DNA of 64,000 bases from Mycobacterium sp. GA-0227b (lineage in GTDB: Bacteria > Actinomycetota > Actinomycetes > Mycobacteriales > Mycobacteriaceae), in the NCBI RefSeq assembly GCF_001499855.1, contig NZ_LQIK01000006.1, forward strand, positions 124,001 through 188,000, read 5' to 3'. The notes beneath the pieces were generated by a model. The model was given only the letters and a program-made list of their open reading frames with translations, searched no databases and had not been told where the DNA came from. Below, piece by piece: positions 52,810 to 64,000 of the stretch (positions within the stretch are counted from its first letter, which is position 1; each line of letters opens with the position of its first letter). A program made the translations under genes and the position numbers.

Positions 52810-54228
52810 TCACCGTGAGCGAGACCCCCGCTTCTCCCGCACGCGGACGTTGACGCGGATCGGGCTGCCTTCGAAGCCGAACGTCTCGCGCAGCCGTCGC
52901 TCCAGGAACCGCCGGTACCCGGCCTCGAGGAACCCGGATGTGAACAGCACGAACGTCGGCGGTCGGGCGGTCGCCTGGGTGGCGAACAGGATTCGCGGCT
53001 GCTTGCCGCCGCGGACCGGCGGTGGGTGCGCCGCGACGACCTCCTTGAGGAACGTGTTCAGCCGCCCCGTCGGCACCCGGGTGTCCCACGACTCCAGGGA
53101 CTTCTCCAGCGCGGGCACCAGTTTCTGCACCGCCCGCCCCGTCTTGGCCGAGATGTTGACCCGCGGCGCCCACTGCAGTTGTACGAGTTCGCGGTCGATC
53201 TCGCGGTCCAGTAGGTAGCGACGGTCCTCGTCGACGAGATCCCACTTGTTGAAGGCCAGCACCAGTGCCCGGCCCGCCTCGATCACCATCGACAACACCC
53301 GCTGGTCCTGCTCGGTCAGCGGCTGCGACGCGTCGATCAACACGATCGCCACCTCGGCGGCATCGATCGCGCCGTGCGTTCGCACCGACGCGTAGAACTC
53401 ATGCCCGCTGGCTTGGCCGACCTTGCGGCGCAATCCCGCGGTGTCGACGAACCGCCAGAGCTTGCCTTCCATTTCGATCAGCGAGTCGACCGGATCGACC
53501 GTGGTGCCAGCGACGTCGTGGACTACCGACCGCTCGTCGCCGGCGAGCCGGTTCAGCAGCGAGCTCTTGCCCACATTCGGCTTGCCCACCAACGCAACTC
53601 GGCGCGGGCCACCCCCGCCTGCGGCCATCTCCGAGACCGCCGGCAGCGAGTCGACCACACTGTCGAGCAGGTCGGCCACCCCGCGGCCGTGCATCGCGCT
53701 GATCGGATGCGGCTCTCCGAGTCCCAACGACCACAGCGCAGCGGCGTCGGCCTCGCCCCGTTCACTGTCGACTTTGTTGGCCGCGAGGAACACCGGCTTA
53801 CCCGAGCGTTGCAGCAGTTTGGCGGCCGCCTCGTCGGCGGTGGTCGCGCCGACCACCGCGTCGACCACAAAGATGATCGCGTCGGCGGTACGCATCGCAA
53901 CCGACGCCTGCTCGGCCACCAACTGCTGCAGGCCTTTCGCGTCGGGCTCCCAGCCTCCGGTGTCCTGCAAGACGAAGCGTCGGCCCGACCACAGCGCGTC
54001 ATAGGACACCCGATCCCGGGTAACCCCCGGCACGTCCTGCACGACGGCCTCGCGACGGCCCAGGATCCGGTTCACCAACGTCGACTTGCCGACGTTCGGC
54101 CGCCCGACGACGGCGACCACCGGCGGCGGTGCAGCAGCCTCTTCGATGGCTTCGGCGATGTCTTGTTCTGAATCCTGCGCCCAACGCTCCCAATCGGTTT
54201 CGTCGGACCAGGTGCCGTCCTCACTCAT
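52810..54228 (-). CDS. der: Ribosome-assembly GTPase Der (EngA)
   Basis: A 472-residue double GTPase. The first G domain has GRPNVGKS and NKVD, the second [16 protein letters not shown] and NKWD; a KH-like domain ends the protein ([21 protein letters not shown]). Der is essential for maturation of the 50S ribosomal subunit. An acidic N-terminal extension ([22 protein letters not shown]) is usual in mycobacteria. ATG 54228 overlaps the cmk stop as ATGA. Orthologue of Rv1713. Confidence 0.97.
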   Translation of the reverse strand: MSEDGTWSDETDWERWAQDSEQDIAEAIEEAAAPPPVVAVVGRPNVGKSTLVNRILGRREAVVQDVPGVTRDRVSYDALWSGRRFVLQDTGGWEPDAKGLQQLVAEQASVAMRTADAIIFVVDAVVGATTADEAAAKLLQRSGKPVFLAANKVDSERGEADAAALWSLGLGEPHPISAMHGRGVADLLDSVVDSLPAVSEMAAGGGGPRRVALVGKPNVGKSSLLNRLAGDERSVVHDVAGTTVDPVDSLIEMEGKLWRFVDTAGLRRKVGQASGHEFYASVRTHGAIDAAEVAIVLIDASQPLTEQDQRVLSMVIEAGRALVLAFNKWDLVDEDRRYLLDREIDRELVQLQWAPRVNISAKTGRAVQKLVPALEKSLESWDTRVPTGRLNTFLKEVVAAHPPPVRGGKQPRILFATQATARPPTFVLFTSGFLEAGYRRFLERRLRETFGFEGSPIRVNVRVREKRGSRSR

Positions 54229-54908
54229 CGCTGCGCTCCCGCTCGCTCCCACACGAGCCGCTTCAAGTGCTCGATCACCTCAGGTTGCGTCATCGTGCTG
54301 GTGTCGACCACCACCGCATCGTCGGCGGGTCGCAGCGGTGACACCGCCCGCGTCGAATCCAGATGGTCCCGCCGCTTGACGTCGGCCAGCACCGCCTCGT
54401 AGTCGTCGGCCAGGCCGGCCACTTTGTTCTGCTCGTTGCGCCGCCGCGCGCGCTCTTCTGCCGACGCGGTCAGGAAAATCTTGACGTCCGCATCCGGCAG
54501 CACCACCGTGCCGATGTCGCGGCCCTCGACCACCACGCTGCCCTCACCTGCGGCCAGCGCACGCTGCACATCGACAAGCCGGGTGCGCACCGCGGGCACC
54601 GCGGAAACCGCCGAGACGGCCTTCGTCACCGCGTCGCCGCGGATCTCCGTCGAAACGTCTTCTCCGTCAAGGTAAGAACAGTCCTCATCGGGGTCGTACC
54701 CGACAGCCAGCTCGGCGGCCGCGGCGGTCGCGGCGACCGCATCAGCGTCCACCACGTCGACGCCCGCGCGCAGCACCGCCAGCGTGACGATCCGGTACAT
54801 CGCGCCGGTGTCGAGGAAACGCGCGTGCAACGCACGCGCCAATCCCCGTGACACCGTTGACTTTCCGGTTCCGGCCGGCCCGTCGACGGCGACCACCAGA
54901 TCCGTCAC
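54225..54908 (-). CDS. cmk: Cytidylate kinase
   Basis: A 227-residue kinase with P-loop GPAGTGKST at 10-18, the LDTGAMYR segment, [15 protein letters not shown] and the arginine-rich lid [10 protein letters not shown]. It phosphorylates CMP/dCMP with ATP. The GTG start overlaps the rluB-like gene as GTGA and its end overlaps der, a chain of translational coupling. Orthologue of Rv1712. Confidence 0.96.
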   Translation of the reverse strand: MTDLVVAVDGPAGTGKSTVSRGLARALHARFLDTGAMYRIVTLAVLRAGVDVVDADAVAATAAAAELAVGYDPDEDCSYLDGEDVSTEIRGDAVTKAVSAVSAVPAVRTRLVDVQRALAAGEGSVVVEGRDIGTVVLPDADVKIFLTASAEERARRRNEQNKVAGLADDYEAVLADVKRRDHLDSTRAVSPLRPADDAVVVDTSTMTQPEVIEHLKRLVWERAGAQR

Positions 54909-55648
54909 AGGCCGACCGCCTTGTACAACTCGCCGAGCTCCTTTTGCGTCAGTACCCGGATGCTGCCCGGCCGCTGATCGCCCAACGCGACCGTGCCGAT
55001 CTCGGTCCGCACCAGCTCCTGCACCGGATAGCCGACCGCCGCGAGCATCCGTCGCACGATCCGCTTGCGACCCTCGTGCAAGGTCACCCGGACCAGCGTC
55101 TTGCCGGGAACCTTGTCGACCACCGCGAAATCGTCGACGCGGGCGGGACCGTCGTCGAGTTCGACACCGTTTCGCAGCTCGCGGCCCAACCCGCGCGGCA
55201 CCGTGCCCAGCACGGTGGCCAGGTACGTCTTGGGCACCTCGAACGACGGGTGCATCAGCCGGTGAGCCAGCTCGCCGTCGTTGGTCAGCAACATCAACCC
55301 CTCGGTGTCGGCATCGAGCCGGCCGACGTGAAACAGCTTCTTGTTTCCCCGGACCCGGTGCTCGACCAGATCGCCGATGCACGGCCTGCCCCGGTCGTCG
55401 GACATCGTCGAATGCATGCCCTTGGGTTTGTTGATCGCCAGGTGCACCAGCGTGTCGTCGAGCGTCACCCGCGCCCCGTCGACCCGGATCACCGACACCG
55501 CCGGATCGACGCGGGTGCCCAGCTCGGTGACGACGCGGTCGTCGACCTCGACGCGGCCGTCCCTGATCATCTTCTCGGCCACCCGGCGCGACGCTATTCC
55601 GGCCTGCGACAACACTTTCTGCAGCCGCACGCCGTCGGATTCAGCCAT
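54905..55648 (-). CDS. rluB: Ribosomal large-subunit pseudouridine synthase (RluB/RsuA type)
   Basis: A 247-residue protein: an N-terminal S4 RNA-binding domain ([34 protein letters not shown]) and a RluB/RsuA catalytic domain with the catalytic Asp in [17 protein letters not shown]. It converts a uridine of 23S rRNA to pseudouridine. It overlaps scpB by 8 bases. Orthologue of Rv1711; the exact rRNA site is inferred from the family. Confidence 0.9.
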   Translation of the reverse strand: MAESDGVRLQKVLSQAGIASRRVAEKMIRDGRVEVDDRVVTELGTRVDPAVSVIRVDGARVTLDDTLVHLAINKPKGMHSTMSDDRGRPCIGDLVEHRVRGNKKLFHVGRLDADTEGLMLLTNDGELAHRLMHPSFEVPKTYLATVLGTVPRGLGRELRNGVELDDGPARVDDFAVVDKVPGKTLVRVTLHEGRKRIVRRMLAAVGYPVQELVRTEIGTVALGDQRPGSIRVLTQKELGELYKAVGL

Positions 55649-56387
55649 TCGTATCGGTGTCCACATCGAAGGACAGCGGCTGCTCGGGCGCCGGGGCACC
55701 GCTGAGTTTGACGAAACGCGGGTCCTCGTCGAGGGTTTCACTGAGGTCGTCGATCACGTCGACGTCGGGCAACAGCGGTGCGATGTCGGGCAGATCGGCC
55801 AGCGACGACAGCCCCAGCCGCTCGAGGAACAACTCGGTCGTCGCGAACGTCACTGCGCCGGAGTCGGGATCGGTGCCCGCCTCGGTGATCAGGCCGCGCG
55901 CCATCAGCGTGCGCATCACCGCGTCGACGTTGACGCCCCGCACCGCGCTCACCCGGGCGCGGGTCACCGGCTGCCGATAGGCGACCACGGCCAGCGTCTC
56001 CAGCGCCGCCCGGGTCAGCTTGGAGCGGGCCCCGTCGAGCAGCAGTCGCTCCACGTACGGCGCGTAGCGCGACCGCGTGTACATGCGCCAGCCACCGCCT
56101 GCCTCGCGCAGGTCGATGCCACTGCCGCGGTCGGCGAACTCCTGCGCCATCGCGGACAGCTTGGCCGCCACCCGGTACGGCGGCTGCTCGACCACCGAGG
56201 CGAGTTGCTCGACGGTCGCCGGGGTGTCGACCACCAGCAGCAGCGCCTCGAGCACCGCGCCCAGTTCCGAGTCCTCCATCTCGGGCGGCTCGGCGACGTC
56301 GATGCCCAGGCCGGAATCGGTCACGATGCCCTCGTGGTCGAGGTCCGTCGTGGCCTCGTGGAGGTTGTCGGGGTCTTCCCTATCCAT
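55641..56387 (-). CDS. scpB: Segregation and condensation protein B
   Basis: A 248-residue protein with tandem winged-helix domains (LGAVLEALLLVVDTPATVEQLASVVE; LTRAALETLAVVAYRQPVTRARVSAVRGVNVDAVMRTLMARGLI), acidic at both ends. ScpB dimers bind ScpA at the SMC head to complete the condensin-like complex. ATG 56387 overlaps scpA by 8 bases. Orthologue of Rv1710. Confidence 0.95.
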   Translation of the reverse strand: MDREDPDNLHEATTDLDHEGIVTDSGLGIDVAEPPEMEDSELGAVLEALLLVVDTPATVEQLASVVEQPPYRVAAKLSAMAQEFADRGSGIDLREAGGGWRMYTRSRYAPYVERLLLDGARSKLTRAALETLAVVAYRQPVTRARVSAVRGVNVDAVMRTLMARGLITEAGTDPDSGAVTFATTELFLERLGLSSLADLPDIAPLLPDVDVIDDLSETLDEDPRFVKLSGAPAPEQPLSFDVDTDTNG

Positions 56388-57228
56388 ACTGTTCTTCTTC
56401 CACCGCCAGATGCTGGTGCGTCGGCCGCTCACCGGTCCACGAAATCTGCAGCACACCAAGCGGTTCAGGTTGTTCGAATGCTACCGCCCGGGCGCGGTAG
56501 AGCTCGAGCAGCGCCAGAAACCGCCCGACGATCTCGATCGGCGCCTCACAGTCGGCCACCAGATCCCGGAAGGACGCCCACCGGCCGATCCCGCGGCTCT
56601 CCAGCAGTGCCATTAGGTTACCGATCTGCTCTGGCACCGACACCGCCGCGTGATGCAGATGGTCGGTGCTCACTGTCGGCACCGGCCTGGGCGTGAACGC
56701 GGTCGCGGCAATCTGCGCGAAGGCCTGTGCGTCGACGCCGATCATCACCTCAGGCAACAGTTCGGAGTAGCGGTCATCCAACGCGACTGAGCGCGGATAG
56801 CTGCGCAGCGCCGCGGCCTCCAACTCGGCGAACATCTCCGCCACGTGCTTGAAGGCGCGGTATTGCAGCAGCCGGGCGAACAGCAGGTCGCGCACCTCGA
56901 GCAGGGCGAGGTCCTCTTCGTCGTGCACCTCGCCGGCGGGCAGCAGCCGGGCGGCTTTCAAATCGAGCAGCGTCGCCGCGATCACCAGGAACGCGGTCGT
57001 CTCGTCGAGTTCCAACTGGGGGCCGATGGCCTTGGTATAGGCGATGAAGTCGTCGGTCACCCGGTGCAACGCCACCTCGGTGACGTCGAGGCGGTGCGCG
57101 AAGATCAACTGCAGCAGCAGGTCGAACGGACCCTCGAAATTGCTGAGCCGAACCTGGAATCCGGACGGCGAAGACTCGACGGAATCCGGGTTTGCCGCTG
57201 GTCCGGTCTCCGTCACCGGGTCATTCAC
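56380..57228 (-). CDS. scpA: Segregation and condensation protein A
   Basis: A 282-residue kleisin: FQVRLSNFEGPFDLLLQLIFAHRLDVTEVALHRVTDDF is the N-terminal SMC-binding segment, ETTAFLVIAATLLDLKAARLLP follows, and a C-terminal winged helix ends the protein. It bridges the SMC heads. ATGA overlap with parA upstream and an 8-base overlap with scpB downstream make a coupled parA-scpA-scpB unit. Orthologue of Rv1709. Confidence 0.95.
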   Translation of the reverse strand: MNDPVTETGPAANPDSVESSPSGFQVRLSNFEGPFDLLLQLIFAHRLDVTEVALHRVTDDFIAYTKAIGPQLELDETTAFLVIAATLLDLKAARLLPAGEVHDEEDLALLEVRDLLFARLLQYRAFKHVAEMFAELEAAALRSYPRSVALDDRYSELLPEVMIGVDAQAFAQIAATAFTPRPVPTVSTDHLHHAAVSVPEQIGNLMALLESRGIGRWASFRDLVADCEAPIEIVGRFLALLELYRARAVAFEQPEPLGVLQISWTGERPTHQHLAVEEEQYG

Positions 57229-58097
57229 GCGCCGAACCGGTCGATGACCTCGCGAGCCAACGATCGATACCCCTGCGCCCCAGCGGATTTCGGTGCCCAG
57301 GTGGTGATCGGTTCACCGGCGACGCTGGTCTCGGGGAAGCGTACGGTGCGGGTGATGACGGTATCGAACACCAAGTCGCCGAAGCGCTCCACAACTCGGG
57401 CCATCACTTCCCGGGAGTTTACGGTGCGCGGGTCGTAGCGGGTGATCAGGATGCCGCTGATGGACAGCTTCGGGTTCAGCCTGTCGTGCACCTTGTCGAC
57501 GGTGTCGGTGAGCAGCGCCAGCCCGCGCAGCGAGAAGAACTCGCACTCGGTCGGGATGATCACACCGTCGCTGCACGCCAGGCCGTTCACGGTGAGCAGC
57601 CCCAGCGAGGGCTGGCAATCGATCAGCACGTAGTCGTAGCGGTCCAGCACCGGGTACAGCGCGCGGGCCAGCGACTGCTCGCGGCCGACCTCGTTGACCA
57701 ACTGGATCTCCGCTGCCGACAGGTCGATGTTGCTCGGCACCAGATCCAAGTTCTTGACCCGGGTCTTGATCAGCACGTCGTCGATCGACACCCGCGGTTC
57801 GACCAGCAGGTTGTGCACCGTGTGCTCGAGTTCGTAGTGCGGCACCCCCAGCCCCGCCGACAGCGCGCCCTGCGGGTCGAGGTCCACCAGCAGCACCCGG
57901 CGGCCGTACTCGGCGAGGCTGGCGCCCAGGTTGATCGTCGACGTGGTCTTGCCGACCCCGCCCTTCTGGTTGCACATCGCGATGACCTTGGCCGGACCAT
58001 GGGCGGTCTTCGGCTGCGGTTCGGGAATGTCCCGCGGGGGACGGCCGGTCAAGCTGGGTGTTTCGGGCGTGCCGCCCTGCGTTCCGTCGTCGCTCAT
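57225..58097 (-). CDS. ParA/Soj-type ATPase linked to scpAB
   Basis: A 290-residue ATPase with the deviant Walker A motif KGGVGKTT (about residues 46-53), VLLVDLDPQGALSAGLG, DYVLIDCQPSLGLLTVNGL and SREVMARVVERFGD. It is preceded by a proline-rich N-terminus. It corresponds to Rv1708, a ParA-like protein distinct from the parA beside parB at the origin, and probably works in chromosome segregation with ScpAB. ATG 58097 is chosen over an earlier frame start. Confidence 0.93.
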   Translation of the reverse strand: MSDDGTQGGTPETPSLTGRPPRDIPEPQPKTAHGPAKVIAMCNQKGGVGKTTSTINLGASLAEYGRRVLLVDLDPQGALSAGLGVPHYELEHTVHNLLVEPRVSIDDVLIKTRVKNLDLVPSNIDLSAAEIQLVNEVGREQSLARALYPVLDRYDYVLIDCQPSLGLLTVNGLACSDGVIIPTECEFFSLRGLALLTDTVDKVHDRLNPKLSISGILITRYDPRTVNSREVMARVVERFGDLVFDTVITRTVRFPETSVAGEPITTWAPKSAGAQGYRSLAREVIDRFGA

Positions 58098-58235
58098 GCC
58101 CGACCGTCGCTGGTCAGGCAATTCAGAGACATGGCGGACATCCGGGCAAGTTTAACGGGAGGAACGTGCCAGGTCAGCCAGACCCGCGGGCAACTTCGGA
58201 GCCGATCGGGCCGCCTCGCGGCTTAAGGTGACGCC

Positions 58236-58997
58236 ATGGGTCTCAAGCAACGCATGCCGCTGCTGCGGTGGTCGGTCCTGCGGATGGCAGTGGGCGCCCG
58301 CAACATCCTCACCAGCGGCCAGATCGGCGACGGCCGGGAAGCGGCAGCTCGCGACTATGTGCTGGCCAACGCGAGGCAGGGCGACATCGACGACGTCATC
58401 GCCAAGATCGACCAGTACGCCTACGAGAAGTCGTTCCTGATCAACGTCGGCGACGAGAAAGGCGCGATCCTCGACGCTGCGGTCCGGCGCGCGGACCCGC
58501 GCCTGGTGCTCGAGCTCGGTACCTACTGCGGATACGGCGCGCTACGGCTGGCCCGGGCGGCGCCCTCGGCGCGGGTCTTCTCGGTCGAACTTGCCGAAGC
58601 CAACGCCGAGATCGCCCGCGGCATCTGGGCCCACGCCGGGGTAGCCGACCGCATCACCTGCGTGGTCGGCACCATCGGCGACGGCGGCCGCACCCTCGAC
58701 GCGCTGGCCGCCGAGCACGGCTTCGGTCCGGGCAAGCTCGACGTGCTGTTCCTCGACCACGACAAGGACGCCTACCTCCCCGACCTGCAGAGCATGCTCG
58801 ACCGGGACTGGCTGCACCGCGGCTCGATCGTGGTGGCCGACAACGTGAAGATCCCGGGGGCGCCGAAGTATCGGGAGTACATGCGCCGGCAGCAGGGCAA
58901 GCTGTTCGACACCGTCGAGCACAAGACGCACGCCGAGTACCAGACGCTGCTGGCCGATCTGGTGCTCGAGTCGGTTTTCCGAGGCGAGCAGACGTAA
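58236..58997 (+). CDS. O-methyltransferase, catechol O-methyltransferase type
   Basis: A 253-residue SAM-dependent methyltransferase. The SAM motif is LELGTYCGYGALRLARAAPSARVFSVELAEANAEIA; metal and catechol-binding residues lie in FLDHDKDAYLPDL and VVADNVKIPGAPKY. The N-terminal helix (LLRWSVLRMAVGARNIL) is amphipathic. It corresponds to Rv1703c and is divergent from parA. The physiological acceptor is not known. Its stop codon lies inside a long hairpin. Confidence 0.9.
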   Translation: MGLKQRMPLLRWSVLRMAVGARNILTSGQIGDGREAAARDYVLANARQGDIDDVIAKIDQYAYEKSFLINVGDEKGAILDAAVRRADPRLVLELGTYCGYGALRLARAAPSARVFSVELAEANAEIARGIWAHAGVADRITCVVGTIGDGGRTLDALAAEHGFGPGKLDVLFLDHDKDAYLPDLQSMLDRDWLHRGSIVVADNVKIPGAPKYREYMRRQQGKLFDTVEHKTHAEYQTLLADLVLESVFRGEQT

Positions 58998-59041
58998 ATT
59001 GCCCCGAAATACGCCATTTTCGAGGCAGTTTGCGTCTGCTC
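58986..59041. terminator. Long bidirectional terminator-like hairpin
   Basis: Arms 58986-59003 and 59024-59041 pair over 18 bases with two G-U wobbles (plus-strand RNA); an inner CGAAA/TTTCG stem adds five pairs and leaves an 8-base loop. The TAA stop of the methyltransferase gene is within the left arm. It lies between the convergent methyltransferase and xerD genes, so it can serve both. No T run follows on either side. Confidence 0.75.
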
Positions 59042-59048
59042 CCGCTGA

Positions 59049-59992
59049 CTACCGCGCCCGGGGGTGGGCGCCGGCCCAGACCTCGCGCAGCGCGTTGACC
59101 GTCACCATGGTGTAGATCTGCGTGGTCGTGACCGACGCATGGCCGAGCAGCTCCTGCACGACGCGGACGTCGGCGCCGCCGTCGAGCAAATGCGTCGCGA
59201 AGGAGTGGCGCAACACGTGCGGCGACACTGCGGCGCTGATGCCGGCCCGCTCGGCGGCGTCCTGCAAGACCTGCCACGCGCTCTGCCGTGACAGCCGTCC
59301 GCCCCTGGCGTTGAGAAAGATCGCGGGCGTACCCCGGCCACGGCGCGCCAGATCGGGACGCCCCCGCACGAAAAAGGCATCCAGCGCGGTGACGGCGGGT
59401 CTGCCGACCGGGACCAGCCGATGTTTGCCGCCCTTGCCGCGCAGCAGCACCGACCGCGCGTGGGTGTCGACGTCGTCGATGTCGAGTCCGACCGCCTCGG
59501 AGATCCTGGCCCCCGTCGAGTACAGCAGTTCCAGCAGCGCCCGGTTGCGCAGCGTCAGCGGGTTGTCGGCCTCGCTGTCACCGCCCGCACCCTCGAGCAG
59601 CGCCAGCACCTCGTCGACAGTCAGGCTCTTGGGCAGCCGCCTGCTCGGCGTCGGAGGTTTGACCGCCGACGCGACGTTGAGATCGGTGAGCCCTTCAGCG
59701 GCCGCGAAGCGGTGTAGTCCCCGCACCGCGATCAGCGCGCGCGCCGCCGAAACCGCCGACAGCGGTGCGGTGCCAGCCCCGGCGTCGCCGCGCCGCAGCG
59801 CGACCAGGAACTCGCTGACATCGGTCTCGGCGACATTGGTCAGGTCGTCGATACCGCGCGCGGTCAGGTGTTCGGTGTAGCGGCGCAGGTCGCGACGGTA
59901 GGAACTCAACGTGTTTGCGGCCACGCCGCGTTCGATGGTCAGGTGGTCAAGGTAACCCTGCACCTGACCGTCGAGCGCGGTCGCAAAGGTGG

Positions 59993-59996
<4 letters not shown>
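59049..59996 (-). CDS. xerD: Site-specific tyrosine recombinase XerD
   Basis: A 315-residue recombinase with the SAM-like N-terminal core-binding domain and a complete catalytic set: Arg164 ([11 protein letters not shown]), Lys188 ([10 protein letters not shown]), His260-x-x-Arg263 ([12 protein letters not shown]), His286 ([13 protein letters not shown]) and the nucleophile Tyr295. It resolves chromosome dimers at dif with XerC. It is the housekeeping copy in its conserved place (Rv1701), not a mobile integrase. GTG start with GTGA overlap on the Nudix gene. Confidence 0.95.
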
Positions 59997-62534
<2,538 letters not shown>

Positions 62535-63476
62535 TCATTGCGGGACGGTGACCGATGTCGACCCCGGGCCGATGCCGTACTGGCCGGGTCGGCCGCCGTT
62601 GACCAGGTCGGCCAGCGCCAGCACCGCGGTGATGCGGCCGGACGCACTGTCGACGTCATCGACGGTGCTCACTGCGGAGCTCAACGCGGAGTCCGAGCGG
62701 GCCACGGCGACCGCCGCGGTGCCCGCCGCCGAGCCGTCGCGACCCACCAGCACCGTGCCCGATCCGTGCGGCGCCAGCCCACCGGCGAATCGGGCGACGG
62801 TGGCGCCCCGGTTACCGGCGTCGTCGCCCAGTGCCCCGCCGGTCACGACGAGCGCCGTGTTCGCCGCGCCGACTTGCTGGTCGCCGTAGGTGATGAAGCC
62901 GGTATCGCGCAGGCTCGCGAGCACTGTGGCGCGCTGGGTGTCGTCGACGGCCGCCACCTTCGGGTCTCGGTTGATCAGCAGCGCGATGCCCAGCAGGTCG
63001 CCGGCCTGCGAACCCTGGTCCACCGACGCGGTGCTCAACTGCCTTCCGGCCGGCACGATCGGCGAGTTGACCACCGACAACAGCTTCTCGGCGGCGTTGG
63101 CGTCGACGAACTGCTGGGTCAGCGCCACGGTGCCGGTGACGGTCCCTCCCGCCTGGCCGACGAGCCGCGTCACCGCGTCGATGTCGTTGTCGGCGGCATC
63201 GGGGGTACGGAACAACACGACCGACTTGTCGACCAGTGCCTCGCGCACGATGCGCGGGGACATCATCGCATCGAATTCATCAGCGGCGCTGAGCTTTTCG
63301 TTGAGCCTGTTCTTCTCCTCGGTGAGCGTGTTGATCTGCTCCTGCAGTCCCCGCTTGTCGTCGCGCAGACCCGACAGCACGGTGTTCGACAGCAAGCCGG
63401 ACCCCAGCGCAACGCCGATTGCAAGGGCGAGAAACACCGCCGCGAGCGAAATCGCGTGTGTGCGTAGCGAAATCAT
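62535..63476 (-). CDS. mctB: MctB/outer-membrane copper transport protein
   Basis: A 313-residue protein with an N-terminal membrane anchor (ISLAAVFLALAIGVALGSGLL), a coiled coil (LQEQINTLTEEKNRLNEKLSAADEF) and a large extracytoplasmic domain. It corresponds to Rv1698 (MctB), described in M. tuberculosis as needed for low internal copper. It follows steA by one base. The 165 bases to pyrG hold no gene; a short CTGGG-CCCAG hairpin near 62420 is the only structure seen. Confidence 0.9.
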   Translation of the reverse strand: MISLRTHAISLAAVFLALAIGVALGSGLLSNTVLSGLRDDKRGLQEQINTLTEEKNRLNEKLSAADEFDAMMSPRIVREALVDKSVVLFRTPDAADNDIDAVTRLVGQAGGTVTGTVALTQQFVDANAAEKLLSVVNSPIVPAGRQLSTASVDQGSQAGDLLGIALLINRDPKVAAVDDTQRATVLASLRDTGFITYGDQQVGAANTALVVTGGALGDDAGNRGATVARFAGGLAPHGSGTVLVGRDGSAAGTAAVAVARSDSALSSAVSTVDDVDSASGRITAVLALADLVNGGRPGQYGIGPGSTSVTVPQ

Positions 63477-63477
63477 C

Positions 63478-64000
63478 CTAGGTGACCCAGCCCTGGACCC
63501 ATAGCGAGAAGCGGTTCCAGTAATCGACGATCCAGTCCAGCAGCGCAGCGTCGACGCGCGCCACCCACAGTGCGACGATCACCGCGACCAGCATGGCGAG
63601 CACCAGCATTGCGATCGCGCCGCCTGACACCCGACTGCGGTACAGCGTGGCAACGGCTTTGGCGTCGACGAGTTTCTCGCCCACCTTCAAACGCGTCAGA
63701 AAAGTCGACGGATTGCTCTGCTGGCGGGCGCGGTCGAAAAACTCCTCGATGCTGGCGGTGTGGCCGGCGGTGACGATCAGCGACGCGCCGTGATGGTCGC
63801 ACAGCAGCAACGCCAGGTCGGCCGCCGAGCCCGCCGCGGGGAACGTCATCGCTCCGACACCGAGGTCCTGGATCCGCTCCAACCCGGCGGCGTGCCCGTC
63901 GGCGTCGGCGGGAAGCACCACCTGCGCCCCGCACCGCAGCACCTCTGCACTCATCTTGTCCGGGTCGCCGACGATGAGTTCCGGGCGATAGCCGGCCTTG
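63478..64000 (-). CDS. steA: SteA-like cytokinetic protein, C-terminal part (partial)
   Basis: The gene runs off the right edge; 174 codons are visible. The segment YRPELIVGDPDKM, then GHAAGLERIQDLGVGAMTFPAAGSAADLALLLCDHHGASLIVTAGHTASIEEFFDR, is of the thiamin-pyrophosphokinase-like type, and a single C-terminal membrane helix follows (IAMLVLAMLVAVIVALWVA). Position and features match Rv1697/SteA, which works with SteB in cell separation. Confidence 0.88.
   Translation of the reverse strand, partial: KAGYRPELIVGDPDKMSAEVLRCGAQVVLPADADGHAAGLERIQDLGVGAMTFPAAGSAADLALLLCDHHGASLIVTAGHTASIEEFFDRARQQSNPSTFLTRLKVGEKLVDAKAVATLYRSRVSGGAIAMLVLAMLVAVIVALWVARVDAALLDWIVDYWNRFSLWVQGWVT

Noticed and set aside
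57225-58097. Origin-proximal parA with a nearby replication origin
   Set aside because: No parB, dnaA boxes or parS sites were seen; the linkage to scpAB identifies the separate Rv1708-type ATPase.

Overview
The window is chromosomal DNA of a mycobacterium, most likely an environmental Mycobacterium/Mycolicibacterium. Supporting this are an antigen 85 paralogue, MmpS/MmpL transporters, DUF732 and DUF5078 secreted proteins, a PknH-like sensor-domain lipoprotein, frequent GTG starts with 4-base ATGA/GTGA overlaps, and the gene order steA-mctB-pyrG-Nudix-xerD-COMT-parA-scpA-scpB-rluB-cmk-der, which matches Rv1697-Rv1713 of M. tuberculosis. All calls are by reading; no database search was run.

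Layout. (1) 1-4371: the end of an SGNH hydrolase, small secreted or hypothetical mycobacterial genes, NTF2 and SRPBCC proteins and an antigen 85 paralogue. (2) 4440-39300: a large catabolic block with three Rieske oxygenase alpha subunits, one Rieske ferredoxin, three P450s, an FAD dehydrogenase resembling 3-ketosteroid delta-1-dehydrogenase, an aldehyde dehydrogenase, a mycofactocin-type (NDMA-dependent) alcohol dehydrogenase, three SDRs (two of the mycofactocin type), two acyl-CoA ligases, two CaiB-type CoA transferases (one a double-domain fusion), two acyl-CoA dehydrogenases, two enoyl-CoA hydratases, a MaoC pair, twin amidohydrolases, and an E1alpha/E1beta/lipoyl-domain set without an E2. 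GntR/FCD and TetR regulators sit inside it. (3) 39460-46553: mmpS-mmpL-DUF732-DUF5078 followed by a second, closely similar mmpL. (4) 46441-52729: an acyltransferase-3 membrane protein, small secreted and membrane proteins, a PknH-like lipoprotein, tRNA-Pro(GGG) and two TauE/SafE permeases. (5) 52810-64000: conserved housekeeping genes.

How block 2 may work (inference): oxygenases and P450s hydroxylate a polycyclic or alicyclic, steroid- or terpenoid-like substrate; the ADH, SDRs and ALDH oxidise the alcohols; ligases and CoA transferases make CoA thioesters; ACAD, ECH and MaoC enzymes carry out beta-oxidation-like steps; amidohydrolases and the 2-oxoacid dehydrogenase parts handle later intermediates. 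The substrate cannot be read from sequence. The most notable non-coding signal is an A/T-rich element (core TAAAATAGTAAARATAG) that is nearly identical at 12631-12662 and 20482-20514, clear at 36251-36268, and weaker at 4463, 28835 and about 6990. It lies in the promoters of the oxygenase, P450 and acyl-CoA dehydrogenase operons and suggests one undescribed regulon.
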